Assembly: GCA_963573315.1 (NCBI GenBank)
Contig: OY752149.1
Span: forward strand, 1,364,001-1,428,000
DNA length: 64,000 nt
Direction: 5' to 3'
DNA from: Entomortierella parvispora
Lineage: Eukaryota; Mortierellomycota; Mortierellomycetes; Mortierellales; Mortierellaceae
In this document: positions 1 through 12,870 of the stretch, piece by piece
Layout of the letters: every line of letters begins with the position of its first letter
Position numbering within the stretch: position 1 is the stretch's first letter
Notes under the pieces: generated by a model
The model's input: the letters and a program-made list of their open reading frames with translations, nothing else
The model's database searches: none
What the model was told of the DNA's origin: nothing
Made by a program: the position numbers and the translations under genes

Positions 1-3000
1 TCACATTTTCTCTTCAGCATCCAATGGGAGTGATAAAAGTCAAATAAAACATCCTGCACCGTGCCTACAAGGTCTGGCACTGGTGTGTTCGGCTCCATCA
101 ATCCCCCTAGAATCTGCTTGGCTGGACCATGCATGTAATGAAGGTAGTCTTGGATAGATAAGTGCTTGCGGGGTGGGATATTCGTTTCGAGCAGATGGAC
201 ATGCTCCTTGATCTTTTTCTTCCTCACAGCCTCTTGGAACAGTCGGACTGGCTGATAAAGGAATGACCGTCGGATGCGCTTGGACGCACGGTCGTTTGTT
301 GTCCCTGATTTCTCGGCATTGAGAGTCAGGCGCGTGGCTGTCATCGAGAAAACCTCGCCTGGGTCGATACCAATGACAGTGACATCTCCGTGGGTAACAT
401 TGCCAAAGTCAAACACGCTGGCATTGGGCAAAGTAGCTGTCCCTCCCCCAAAAGTGTATGTAGTCCCGTTGTTGAACCTGACGGGACCTGGATTCTTCGA
501 CTGTGGGACGAGATTGGGAGCGGTTCCACCCTGGGTTCCCACCTGTTGGTCTCCAGCATCTTCCGGGATGATCTCGTCATAATTCCCGTCATCATATTCC
601 TCACCTTCTTCATCACCATCGTTGTCATCCGGTGGCATCTCGTTGGGGTTGTCGTCATTGTCGTACTCGAGATATCCGTCGTTGTCGTCACCGTCGTCAC
701 CATCCCCATCATCGTCCTCATCATCTTCATCGTCATCTTCATCGCCATCTTCAACACCTTCGGGGTCTTGACTGTCGTGGTCGTTTGGCTTTTTCTTCGC
801 TGGCTTTGGTCGCTTGAAGTCGAGCACTGGGACATTAAGGACAAGTCCATTCGTCTTGAAACTCTGCATCAGCACCATCGTTCTTCTTGCCTTCTCTTTC
901 GACCTATCGTTTGTTGCCGCTTCAGGCTTGTCACTCAGGAGCCGTACTTTACGGTGGTACCGTCGAGACTTGTCGGGCGTCCTGGACCTTGTCCCAGGGA
1001 GATTGGCGGAGGGACGGAACCCTGGCTCATCAATCTTATAGAGGATTTTGGATATGAACCATCCCTTCTCTTTGGTGACATACGCTGTTCGTTGCTGGCT
1101 GGTTGTCCGGTTTGGGCCAAAGATGCGAGTAAGGAGGTTGCTCAAAATGGGGTCATGGAGCTTGCTTCCAGGTGGTTTGGCCTCCAGAAACATCAGCAGA
1201 TCATCGCTATTCACCTGTGTGAAAGTGGCCGCTGTCTTGCCCTGAACAAAGTCAGCAAATTGACCATTGTTATGCTGAAAGAACCACGAAATGTAGTCGT
1301 TCTTGTTGGAGCGTGGCCAGACCTGATGGTCAATCTACTCGTCACAGAGAAAAGATGCCGTCAGTACATTGACACTTATTCATAGATATTTAACACTCAT
1401 TAATACGCACTTTTGCGGTCCGATAATGCACTCGGATGTTCTTGAGAACATCTCTAGCCGACGATTGTCCTCCATTTGCGTTAAATAGCTGCCAACCCCT
1501 CTCTTGGTAGCTCTTGAAAGGGCTGGGTAAGGACTGTTTGTATAGAGCAAACATTCTGGCACAAGTTTGAGCGTCTCGACTCTTCGTCGCGTGTCTGGAA
1601 CCTTTAAATAACAAGGTTATCAAGCCATTGATGATATTCTGGCCACTGGTACTGCCAACAATCTTTTCGAGAAAGTCTGCTGGCAGAGCATGAGAATCTT
1701 GTGGCTGTGGCTGGGTGACGGAAGGTGGACCAGCAATGGATGGACCAGCAGAGGATAGACCAGCAGAGTATAGACCAGCAGAGTATAGACCAGCAGAGGA
1801 TGGACCAGCAGAGGATGGACCAGCAGAGGATGGACCAGCAGAGGATGGACCAGCAGAGTATAGACCAGCAGAGTATAGACCAGCAGAGTATAGACCAGCA
1901 GAGTATAGACCAGCAGAGTATAGACCGGCTATGGATGGACCTGCAGAGGATGAGGCCATTTGGCGGAACTGGTCGATGCAGACTGCATAGATATCGTACA
2001 AGTCGTTTTCCAGTCTGAGTTTTGTCTTCACACAGTCTTGAATGCGCCTGTTCACAACGATCGCCTCATGAGCAGGCAAACACTGCTCGATGTTGCCAAG
2101 TAGAGACCCTGCCGTGATAGTGACGACCCCAAACTTCTTCCTCAGTTCGCGGAGCTCTATTGTTTCTGCAGTGACGTTGGCGGGCTTTTTGTCCTTTGTG
2201 GGGTCGTCCTCTTCTTTTTGCTGATGTATCTTTACCCGGCCCGTTCCAGTGTTAGCCTTATTCTTGCGTTTGCGTTTGCCCTTGCCCTTGCGCTTACGCT
2301 TGCCCTTGGCCTTGCCGCTGCCATGCTTTTGGCGTGGACCAGTGAGTTTTAATTGGCACTTCTCAATGTCTGCCACTTTGAGACCTGCAAGGAATGAGGC
2401 ATCGGGATTGCCGTACGAATCTTTACTCCGAAAGATGTGCTCGTAAGGGTTACGCCAACTACTGGGACCACCTTTGCGGTAACTGCAGTTGTACATTCTC
2501 AAACTATTAAACTCGGCAATCAACGCGTGGATTAGTCTTGTGCATCGAGCCCTTGCTGTTTTCTTGCACTCATAAATCAAACACTTACGTCTGCACTGGC
2601 ACTGGCCTTGTAGGAACCGTTCTGCTCCTCCTCATCTGCTGGATATATCGAGTGTACAAATTCTGGAACAGTTGAGGCTCGTCGATATTAATAGGTGCCT
2701 GTGGGTGATCTTGGTCGTTCTCTGCTTCTACCTCGGCGACCTGTTCGGGGGTAAGATCCTCGTACTCGTGTTTTTTCCGACAAAACGTGGTAATCTTGGC
2801 ATGGCCGCCCCCAGCCAGGGTTGTGCAGAGAAAAGCAAAAGCCCTAATGGATAGCTCATATCGACCCGGTGAAACACTTCGCCCGTCGTTTAGACACCGT
2901 GTTACCACATTGCAGTAACGGCTCAGATATCCACGTGGAGTCATTTTCCGCCATTCGTCGTCATCAATCTTTGGCAACGTTGAGTCCTCCGAGGAAACTT

Positions 3001-4291
3001 TTCGCTTTCGGGTTGATCTTTTTGCAGGTGATGCTGAAGAGCTGGAGGAAAAAGTCGTCGCCATTGGACCTACAACTTTGACCACCTTGAATTTGCTGTG
3101 TGCGGGCTCTCCTGGCGATTCGGTTGGAGAGTGACGTCTCTTGCCTGTCGTTTTAGCTTTGCCTTTGCCTTTGCCTTTGACAGCTGCCTTCTCGACTCCT
3201 GCCTGTTTAGCGGCTGCCTTCTTGGCGGCCTCAGCCTTCGCCTTTTTCTCAGCAGCCTTCTTTTTCCGCTCTTCCGCCTGCCTTGCTTCACGCGCCCTAA
3301 CGACCACCGGGTCAAAGTCCCGGATGATGTTTCGGTTTCTCTTGATTCCGAAGCCGGGAAAGTTGGTCGAGTAGTCGTTCTTGCAGACAATGGCCAAAGC
3401 TGTGAGCTGGTCGTCTTCGGAAAACTCCAATACTTTCTTGACCATCTCCTTTCTGTATCGCAGAAAGAAAGAACCTTTGGGGTTAGGCCGGAAGACAGTT
3501 TGTACCTCTGAGTACATGATCAAGTCAGAGTCTTTTGTCACGACGACAGTTTCATCTCTGAGTTCATCACCCTGACTGGCTGGGACTTGTAGAGCTCCGT
3601 CGGATACGAAGCAAGCGGACGCAATGCAAGTGTCTGCCTCAGTGGCACACACACAGACCCTGGTGAGTCGATTGGAAACTTGAGGTAAACCATCAAATGT
3701 AGACACGGTAGAGCTGCTAGAGGAAGTCAACTGTGCTTGGCTGCACTCCTTAATGCCTTCGACAAATGCTCGCTTCTGAGCGTCACTCAGGCGATGGGCC
3801 TTGCGAAGGTCTCGGTAGATTTTGTCAGGAAGGCCCTTGGGGATCCAACGCGATCCATCAAATTTCTTCTTGAGAACGTCGAGGTTAGCGCCAGCGCGCT
3901 TTCGTGCTTGTTGCCGCGCATTTGCTCGGCGAAGGTGCTCTTTCTCCTTGGTGTAGCCGTCCGCGCCATCCAAGTGGAACGTGATGGACTGGCATCGTGG
4001 GAAGAGGGCCCAGGTGTCGGCAAAGATTTTTTTTGCCAAAGCTTTGATCTCTTGATGGGCTGGAACCGCTGCGGCTGCAACAACCAGCCCGCCTTGGTCT
4101 CCCGCCCCAAGGCCACCAGACAGAGAGGAGTCGGAGATATAGTGCAGGCTTTTTTTATCAACTGTGGCGTTAATAAAATCATTGTAGTTGCAAGCCATCA
4201 CGTCGTAATGCAGATTTTTGATGGTGATGGCTTTTGGATCCACATGAACGCCTGCGGAATTGATCAAGGGCCACAATCCTGCAATGCCCAT
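1..4291 (-). CDS. FEN1/XPG-like nuclease fused to Fanzor (TnpB-like) protein, partial
   Basis: Inferred exons 4291-2589, 2503-1411 and 1334-1 (continuing past the left edge) join in frame into 1,376 visible residues. Residues 1-320 look like a flap endonuclease: start MGIAGLWPL, then D30 (LHYDVMAC), D108 (FHLDGADG), E218 and D220 (EADTCIA), D254 and D256 (TKDSDLIMY), D306 with a helix-hairpin-helix (NDYSTNFPGFGIKRNR). These match all seven metal-binding acids of the FEN1 family. A Lys/Ala-rich linker, a basic stretch and about 15 five-residue repeats follow. The third exon carries a Fanzor-like region: VLNVPVLDFKRPKP, an acidic insert, then VIGIDPGEVFSMTA (RuvC-I, Asp near residue 1256), a FLYQP motif and a FYHSHWMLKRK segment at the edge. 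RuvC-II, zinc finger and RuvC-III would lie outside. The start is the Met fitting the family; an in-frame ORF extends 22 codons upstream. The fusion rests on the intron at 2504-2588; two adjacent genes is the alternative. Confidence 0.7.
1731..1955 (-). repeat. 15-bp tandem repeat coding for LYSAG/PSSAG units
   Basis: About 15 copies of a 15-bp unit (plus strand like tatagaccagcagag) lie in the second exon of the nuclease-Fanzor gene. They code for pentapeptides LYSAG and PSSAG. The copies are nearly identical, which suggests recent expansion; copy number is likely to vary between strains. It probably forms a flexible linker. Confidence 0.9.
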
Positions 4292-5224
4292 AATTGAGAT
4301 GTCTACAAGCCGAGTACTATCAAAGTTAGATCCCTGTCTGGATGCTACACACAGCACCCCGAGAGGTCATTTAGCTTACCTCGGAACTTTTCCTTCGTAC
4401 AAGATATGTCTGTAGCTTTTGCCTTTGGGGCGACTGTAGCGCAGCTGGTTGCCTGTGGGTGAAGAAGACTTGTTAGGAAGAAAGACAAAGTTGGCACTTT
4501 TGTTCACTCGCCTCACTTACTAACAGTCTTTGCTGTTTGCAGTCTTTAAAACAGGGCGTCGTGGCGGAAAGACCGACTTTGGTGACGACAGTGGATGGGG
4601 TACTGTTGAAGAAGGAGCTGATAGATGTCGTGATTCGAGGGTTGGTGAACAGGTGGATGCGAGTGCAAGGTAGAGAAAGGTGCAGAGGAGAGCAAAAGTG
4701 TGGGAGGAAGGAAAGATATGAAAGCAGGTTCATCGATTCAAATGTTCGTCTTATGGACCCATGTGGTCTTTTACTTTTCCCCTCCGTCGAAACAATAGCG
4801 GGATGGCGCAAAAAATGTCTATTAACCTTTATTATTTGAAAATATTCATTTGTACAAGTTTGACTGTACTTTCGTACATAGTACATACCACTCAAGGGGT
4901 TTTGTCTTACAACGTAACCCTCGTCATTTCCAAAAAGCACAAAAGCTACTTTGGGGGCCAATACCATCCCTCCCAATTTGTTCTGGCCCACTTTCATTCG
5001 CTCAAACACATTCAACTGTATGTGTCTAAAAGCCACGTTTCCCGATTCACATCTGTCAATGCTAAAGACACTAAGACGCAGGGAAATGAAGTGAGAGGGT
5101 TCTTTTCAAGCGTTTGCCGCTCGATTATCATTTATTGGAAGGGCGGGCCAGCTCAAAGGCAAAAAAAAAGTACTCAAGCCCGTAGTATCGTCTGCTCGTC
5201 GCACAATGTCTCCTCGGATCCAAC
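4292..5224. other. Intergenic / leader region, no firm gene
   Basis: No convincing full protein is visible. On the minus strand there are splice-like signals: a donor GTAAGT near 4528, an acceptor CACAG near 4448 and a donor GTAAGC at 4379. These could be 5' leader exons of the nuclease-Fanzor gene. Reading frames across these pieces hit stops or lack a Met, so no protein is called. Confidence 0.4.
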
Positions 5225-6622
<1,398 letters not shown>

Positions 6623-6819
6623 GTTGACAAAGGGTAATGGGTATGTGAAGATGGATGGATGGATGGTTGGGATCAATCGAAATCTGGTCTCTGCCCTTTG
6701 CACAAGGGCCAAGGGCGCAACCTCTTCAGCTTTCAGGTGACCGCAGTCATGTGATTCGTCATTTTTTATTGGGGGAAGTATCGTTAAAATTGGTGGCAAC
6801 TGTAAGGTGCAAGGTGTGC

Positions 6820-8127
6820 TCACGAGGATGGGATGCTAGCCCAGTGCCGACCATAGCGCACCACAAGGCCGTCGCCATCCACCTCCACCAGTGTAGAGTC
6901 GTCTTCGTCTGCGAGCCAGCATTCAACTAGGCTGTAGTGCGGCCGCTGTCCAGGACCCACGAACGCGATCTGGACCTGGGACGGAGAGAGCTCAAGCTCG
7001 GGGAAGGACACGAGAGCACTCCTGTCTGTCGTCGTGGCGTCTGATGGAAGACTGGCAAGATGGTCCCGCATATTCTCGGGCTCAATTCCCAGTGCTGCTC
7101 TCCTCAGGGGAAGCAGAAACGTACTTGGGCTGATATCATGGCCGAGATCCAGGTGAATACATCCGTCCAACTGGGGCAAGTGTTCGTATTTCTTGGGTCC
7201 TACTAGACTTGTGGTGGAGGCTGTCCGTACCAGAGACTTGGTGGCGGATGCAACGGCGGGATTGGACACTGGAGAGGATGCAGGGGGCATGGGCTGTGGT
7301 GGTAATGTTGCTGTGGTCGATCGTGAATCATCAATGGGCGTGGAGGAGGATGGACAAGGAGTGCCCGTTGGGGTGGAGGCATTGCTCAGACTGTTGAGGT
7401 TGAGGGTGGAAAGACTGAGTGAGGTCGAAAACCGTTTGGATGCGCGCTTTGTTCCTTTGGGAGGTGGAGTCCACGTCAGGTTGATCTTTTCGAATGGGAT
7501 AGAGCTCTCGGAATCAGAAGAGGAGGAGTAACAGCTAGCGGACGAGTCTGAGTAGTTGGCCTCGGCATCCTGCATGCTGCAATAACTCTGTGGACTGGAG
7601 CTACTGCTGCTTGGTGCTCGGGCTGTTGAGTCTGAGGGCGAGAACTGGGAAAGTCCCGATCTGTAAAAACTTCGTGTCCGTGCCAGTCGCTGCTCTGTCA
7701 CCTTGTACCACCGTTGCTCCTGGTCCACTTCAAGGACAATTCGTTTTTCGTGGCCACCAAAATTGGAGGAAAGCTTGACTTTTCTGGTCTTCCATTCGTG
7801 GTCCAACACAATCGAGTACTGGATGTATCCTGACTGCTGACCAGATATCAAGATCTCGCCTTTCAGCATGTGGGCTGCCTCGGCGTGTCTCGTGTGTGTC
7901 AAAGACATGTATTCCATCGAGCTTCTGGTCAAGCCGCGATAGATTATATGCCTACCAGCGAGTGATCCTGAAGGAGGTGGCGTGAAAGATCTGGATGAGG
8001 ACAATGTTGATGAGGGTGAGGAGCAGGAAGACATGGTACTGGACATGGTGCTAGACAGGGTGCTGGACAGGGTGCTGGACAGGGTGCTGGACAGGGTGCT
8101 GGGTGACTGGGTTGTGGTCATAATCAT
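6820..8127 (-). CDS. Putative glycolipid-binding (DUF1089-type) protein
   Basis: A single-exon frame of 435 residues. After a Ser/Thr-rich start made of SSTL repeats (residues 12-40), the core reads HIIYRGLTRSSMEY, then GYIQYSIVLDHEWKTRKVKL, QRWYKV and, near residue 330, the block LDGCIHLDLGHDISPSTFLL with a following PLRR. That order and the LDGC.DLD..STF.LPLRR block match the putative glycolipid-binding family (Pfam PF06475), better known from bacteria. A Ser-rich insert (about residues 165-300) splits the domain. Function in fungi is not known. The first ATG at 8127 is used, but the low-complexity start is uncertain. The downstream end ..YGRHWASIPSS is about 200 bp from the YPT7 start, so the two genes may be tandem. 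Confidence 0.65.
   Translation of the reverse strand: MIMTTTQSPSTLSSTLSSTLSSTLSSTMSSTMSSCSSPSSTLSSSRSFTPPPSGSLAGRHIIYRGLTRSSMEYMSLTHTRHAEAAHMLKGEILISGQQSGYIQYSIVLDHEWKTRKVKLSSNFGGHEKRIVLEVDQEQRWYKVTEQRLARTRSFYRSGLSQFSPSDSTARAPSSSSSSPQSYCSMQDAEANYSDSSASCYSSSSDSESSIPFEKINLTWTPPPKGTKRASKRFSTSLSLSTLNLNSLSNASTPTGTPCPSSSTPIDDSRSTTATLPPQPMPPASSPVSNPAVASATKSLVRTASTTSLVGPKKYEHLPQLDGCIHLDLGHDISPSTFLLPLRRAALGIEPENMRDHLASLPSDATTTDRSALVSFPELELSPSQVQIAFVGPGQRPHYSLVECWLADEDDSTLVEVDGDGLVVRYGRHWASIPSS
8033..8102. repeat. 12-bp minisatellite coding for SSTL repeats
   Basis: Five to six copies of a 12-bp unit (plus strand gacagggtgctg) at the 5' end of the glycolipid-binding-domain gene. It codes for repeated Ser-Ser-Thr-Leu/Met. 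Confidence 0.9.
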
Positions 8128-10995
8128 TAATGATTGTTCGATGGGTAGGCTGGGTGCGTGAGTACGAGTATGGATGAAGAAGCTGGAGTGAGGGCAAGTC
8201 GACGGTGGGAATGGTTTTGTGTGCTATGGTTGGTGGGGGGGTGGAGGGGTATTTGGCAAATATGAGGTGGATCCAGTCGAGCTGAAGGTGTAAAGTGAAT
8301 TGAGGATGCTGGGAAGGTTGACACGAGGGAGAGGGACGTGCTGAGAGGGTGAGCGAGAGCGCGAGGAAGGAGAAGTGAAAGAGGCCAAGGTCAGGGGAGG
8401 AGAGGAGCAGATCTGGGAAGAGGAAGGGGGTCAGGGGACGACTGGGATGGAGTCGGTGAGGGAATGGGGATGTGGGAAAGGGAACAGGAATGAACAAGGA
8501 ACCGGACAAGAAGGAAGGAAGAAGAGAAAAAGAAAGAAAATTACAAAAATGAAAGAATAGAAGAAAAAACATTGACCATGGACCATGGGCAATGACCCAT
8601 CACCAACCATGGGGGATGTGGACCGGTCCACCGCACCATGCTGGCACTGCTTTGTCTTAGCTTTTTGCATAAACCCTTGAAAGGAGGTTCACCGAAAAAA
8701 GGGCGCATGCCGTCCTGTCGCTCTCACCTGCACTCGCACTTCCACATTCACTTGCACCTCGCTGCTCTGCCAATCCTGAGGGGGACTGCCCGGAGAAGCT
8801 GCTTGTTGCTGTTGATCGATGATGTCTGCTCAAACATCCAATTCACTGAGCACTTTATATCCTTCTTGTAAGAAAAACATGAGAACCATGGAGACCATGC
8901 GCACTTGGCTTTCAAAACACTTTGCACCATGTGCACACAAAACAAAGCATTTGTACAGTGACAGTACTTCTAACAGATCACAACGACCTCCGTTCCCTCT
9001 CTCCTGCCGTTTGATGATCGGTCCTCATTCCCTCTGTTGCTCGTTGCAACTCAAACAGCCAAGAGGGAAACAGCACCGCGTGGGCGGGCGGGTGTGTCTT
9101 CATTGTCTATCTTTGCGGCAGCCCTTTGTGCCAGCGTGCATCGAACATCATCAAGCCGGTACAGCACAATACACATTTGGCAACCCATGCTCTCGGTGAT
9201 ATCTCGTATTTTCGTTGATTCCAGCTCTCACAACGGTTCAGCAAATTAAAGCGACCACCAGCTGCGACAAAGGTGGGATCGCAATGAGCCTCATTCGGCG
9301 AGCGCTCTCAACCCCCTCGATCTGTCGCAGCTACAGTAATGGGTGTTTGCTCATCATTATGATTTTAAATGAACTCCAGAAATAACCCGATACTGTAGTC
9401 GATGGTAGTCTAGTGGCAATGGAGGGCTGGCAATGGCTCGCTCAGGGACGTCGACGGAAACGGCCCTCAGCTTACCACATTCGAAACGAGGGTAAACCAG
9501 CTCTTGCGAGTCAGCTGTGTCGCTTGCTCATCGTGGATTCAACAATCGCTCCCGAGGCAAACATTGGCTCCATCCAGGCTGCACAGCAGCGAGTCCCCCT
9601 TCCTCCCCTTTTCTGTCCTCCTGAAAGGAGCAAAAGAAGCAAAAGAAGATCCTAAAAGGACTGGGAGGCGGGGGGGCAAGTAGGAGGGGACAAAAGTGAG
9701 GAGGGGCAAGCGCGCTCGCAGTCAGGGACAGACAGCAAGGGACGATGGTGGACAACCACACGCGCAACCAGCCCTCTTCCCTTTCGCCCTCGCCTTGCCA
9801 TTCCATTTGTACTTTGGCCCTTCTCTCAGTGAACAATGAATACAATGAACGTGCAAGACGGCATGGAGCAGAAGAGGAGATCCAAATAAGCGTAATTCGC
9901 CTTTGTGCTCTCGCTCGGCACCCACAAATCTGGCCTCTTTCTTCCTCATGTAACTCTTGTAACGCGACGACCCAAAAAATCGGCTTTGTGCAACTAACCT
10001 GTGCTTGATCTACTCTGGAAAGCGCTGCAAGGAGCCGATCGCCGACGTCTTCCCTGGCAACCCACCCCCTTGCTCAATACACTAACCCTCGTACAGTGAC
10101 AGTACGCTTACCAACAAACAGTGCAACAACAGGTGTGTGTGTATGTGCCTTGCTGTGTGTCAACGCGGGGCGAGCTCAGGAAACACGGAGGTTTTGTTTG
10201 ACAAAAACAAAACAAGCCGGATCCCGCATCATGGCAGTGATCTGGTGCGGCACAATTCAACTGTTGCTGTGGTTTGTCATCCACCTTCCTCACCCAGCTC
10301 TTGCCATCGGCCCTCCGCCTTCCATCCCGACGACGGGATCGCACACCGGCAGTGCAGAGAGCTTATCTCCTAGCCTCCCCTGAGTACCCCTCGTTGGACA
10401 CCGTCGCCTCTTAGTCCAACTAGCAGACTAGACGCATCCTTGCCCTTTTTCGAAAACAACCATAGAACCACACAGCTCCCGTCGGATCTTGGTCGCGTGA
10501 TCTTGGTTCGGGAAGTGGCCTCACGCTCACCCTTCATTCACCCTTCGCCCTTCGCCCCGCTTCCGGTCACGGACTGGACTGTGCTGTACTGGACTGGACT
10601 GGACAGGATTCAAGGACCAACGCTCTTCATAGAGGGCGCTCTCTGTCGGTGTAGATGACGATCTTGCAATGGGCAGGACCCTTGAAAATGTCCGTAGGAA
10701 TCACGATCAGGCTGTCTGGCGACGTACAAGTCCGTGTTGCCACCGTTTCGCTCTAGTCCGCTGCACTGGTCTTTGTCAGGGACGGAATGGGATGGACAGG
10801 AACCCAGCCCGAACTACCCAGGTCGAACGCAAAGTGAATGCGAGAATGCAAAAGGATGAATCGCTCTTGCCCATTCGTCTCATTCCCTACATCCACTCCA
10901 TCTTTCCTGCAACAGCGACATCGTGTGCTCCTTTGTCCTCAAGTGAACGCACGCATCTAGACGCGTTTTCTTGCCAATCCCCAAAATCTGGAACA
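8128..10995. other. Long gene-poor region upstream of the subtilisin gene
   Basis: About 2.9 kb without a supported gene. Frames of 60-130 codons exist on both strands but show no domain, splice logic or coherent composition. Short G/A- and C/T-rich stretches lie at 8340-8560 and 9590-9720. It may hold promoter elements for the glycolipid-binding gene (leftward) and the subtilisin gene (rightward); no specific site could be supported. Confidence 0.5.
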
Positions 10996-12870
10996 ATGTT
11001 GGGACATGCCTGTGTAGGCACAATGGCCCTTTTGGCTGTTATTCTGAGATCCCAAGCATCCCCTACTTTTTGTAAGTGGGCGAATGAAAAGTCTTCGAAA
11101 TGACTATAAGAAGTTCTTTGCCACGACTAACTGTGTACAGTCTCCGACCCTTGCCCTCCGGACCATGTCTCTAGCTGTCGTTATATCATCATGATGCATC
11201 CTCCTCGAAGAGATATCAACATGAGGGCAACCAACGACACCGTAGAGTCGGTGAGGATAGCCTCCGCAAGCCAAGCACGGTCGTCGGCTTCAGCAAAGGC
11301 GCAGGATCCTGCTTGGTTCAAACTTGTTACCTCACAAAACCAGAGACATGACATTCAGCCTCCTGAGATTAAGGCAGCGACTGTGGGAGGGTTGACTTGG
11401 TACTCCACAACAATGGATCCACAAACGGCAACTCTTATCCAAAAGCAACAACATGAGCACGAGATCAAGTACTTGATACCTGATCTGCCCGTAGAGATGT
11501 ACGGTCGTGTTCAAAAGCATCCTCCAAGCTGGGGTCTGGACAGGATTGATCAAAGGACAGACAAGTTAGATGGGCAGTTCCATTACCCAGCAGGTTCTGG
11601 CGAGAATGTCACCATTTACATCATCGACACGTAAGTTCACCAAACTCGGGTTCATGTTTTCCTTGGAGCGTGTTGCTGTGCAAAGACTCTGACTACTCAC
11701 AGTTGCTGATGGATGTTTAGTGGCGTCAACATAGACCATCAGGATTTCGAAGGACGAGCAAGTCATGGACCAATCTTTTTACCTTCCACAAACGACAATT
11801 CCGACAAAAATGGCCACGGTACCTTTGTTGCGGCTGTAGCTGCCGGCACAACATATGGTGTGGCCAAGAAGGCAAATATCGTCTCCTTAAAGGCCCTGGA
11901 CGACTCTGGTGCCGGCAGGCTGTCGAATGTTCTCACAGCCATAGAGTGGGTGGTTAAGAAACACATTTCTCAAGGCAGGAACTCTCGGAGCATCATCAAG
12001 TACGTGCCTAAGAGATTCTAATCAGATAGTTCCCATTTGAGGCGTATGCGTTCTAATTGATAACCTTTATTGCATGGCCTATATAGTCTTTCTCTGGGTG
12101 CTGAGCACAACGAACCGACAAACGCGGCTATCCAAGAAGCCATGAAACTTGGGGTCCACTTTTCAATTGCAGCAGGAAATGATGGCCAAGACGCCTGCAA
12201 ATTTTCACCAGCGTCGACTCCCGGGGCATTGATTGTGGGCGCCACGGATCAGGATGACACCATTGCGAGTTACTCCAACTACGGACCTTGTGTAGCCATT
12301 TACGCCCCAGGGTCCAACATTGTATCGGCGTGGGCGGGATCAAGCACGGCGACACACACACAAAGTGGAACATCCATGGCCAGTCCTCACGTTGCAGGAC
12401 TTATTGCACTCATGCTCTCTGAGTCTCTTGACCAAGCCATCCCTGTGCGAATAATTGCAGACAGGATTTTGGAAACTGTAACAAAATTCAGTCTGAATGG
12501 TCAGCTTGTCACTGATTCAATAGTGAATCCGGGAATATTTTCTGCATCGGCGTCGTCTTCTTCATCTTCGCCATCTGATTTGACAATACCATCGACAAAT
12601 CCCAATCCCAATCCCAGTCCCAATCCCACTCCTGTTCAGCAGCTGCAAGTTTTCCGCGGAAAGGCTCTTGCTCGCAATCTAGTTTACATTGGATCAGTAC
12701 CGGACAGTGCCAATGACACCAAAGTTGGAGAAAGCCCTCGAGACTCTGTCTTGATGTCAGCATCATTCAGCACGAGACGAAATGTGACACCAGGCCATTT
12801 CCTTGTGGTCATTGTTTGTCTTTTTCTTGTTTTAACCATCCCAACCTTACCGTGCATGTTCTTACAATAA
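10996..12870 (+). CDS. Secreted subtilisin-like serine protease (S8A, proteinase K type)
   Basis: Exons 10996-11071, 11141-11630, 11721-11999 and 12087-12870 join in frame to 542 residues. The first exon is a hydrophobic signal peptide (MLGHACVGTMALLAVI). A propeptide of the I9 type follows (SCRYIIMMH). The catalytic triad is present: D188 (IIDTGVN), H221 (NGHGTFVAAVAAG) and S378 (GTSMASPHVAGLIALM), with the oxyanion Asn in SIAAGNDG and the strand IINLSLGA. Beyond the usual end is an extra tail: a Ser patch, a PNPNPSPNPTP linker and a hydrophobic end (FLVVIVCLFLVLTIPTLP). Such enzymes are made as zymogens and degrade external protein. The tail suggests the enzyme stays membrane-bound, or is a GPI-type signal; this is inference. 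Confidence 0.92.

Noticed and set aside
390-1385. 331-codon plus-strand frame
   Set aside because: It is the antisense of the acidic and Fanzor-like part of the minus-strand gene; its Val/Ile-rich text is the mirror of Asp/Glu codons.
1715-2018. Plus-strand frames of repeated RPAEY or MDQQ units
   Set aside because: Mirror readings of the 15-bp repeat; no domain and no splice support.
9401-9430. tRNA-like string (gtagtctagtggcaatgg)
   Set aside because: No matching acceptor or T arm could be folded around it.
10669-11103. 144-codon plus-strand frame as one exon
   Set aside because: Only its last 24 codons (from 10996) form the signal peptide exon; the earlier part has no protein-like features.
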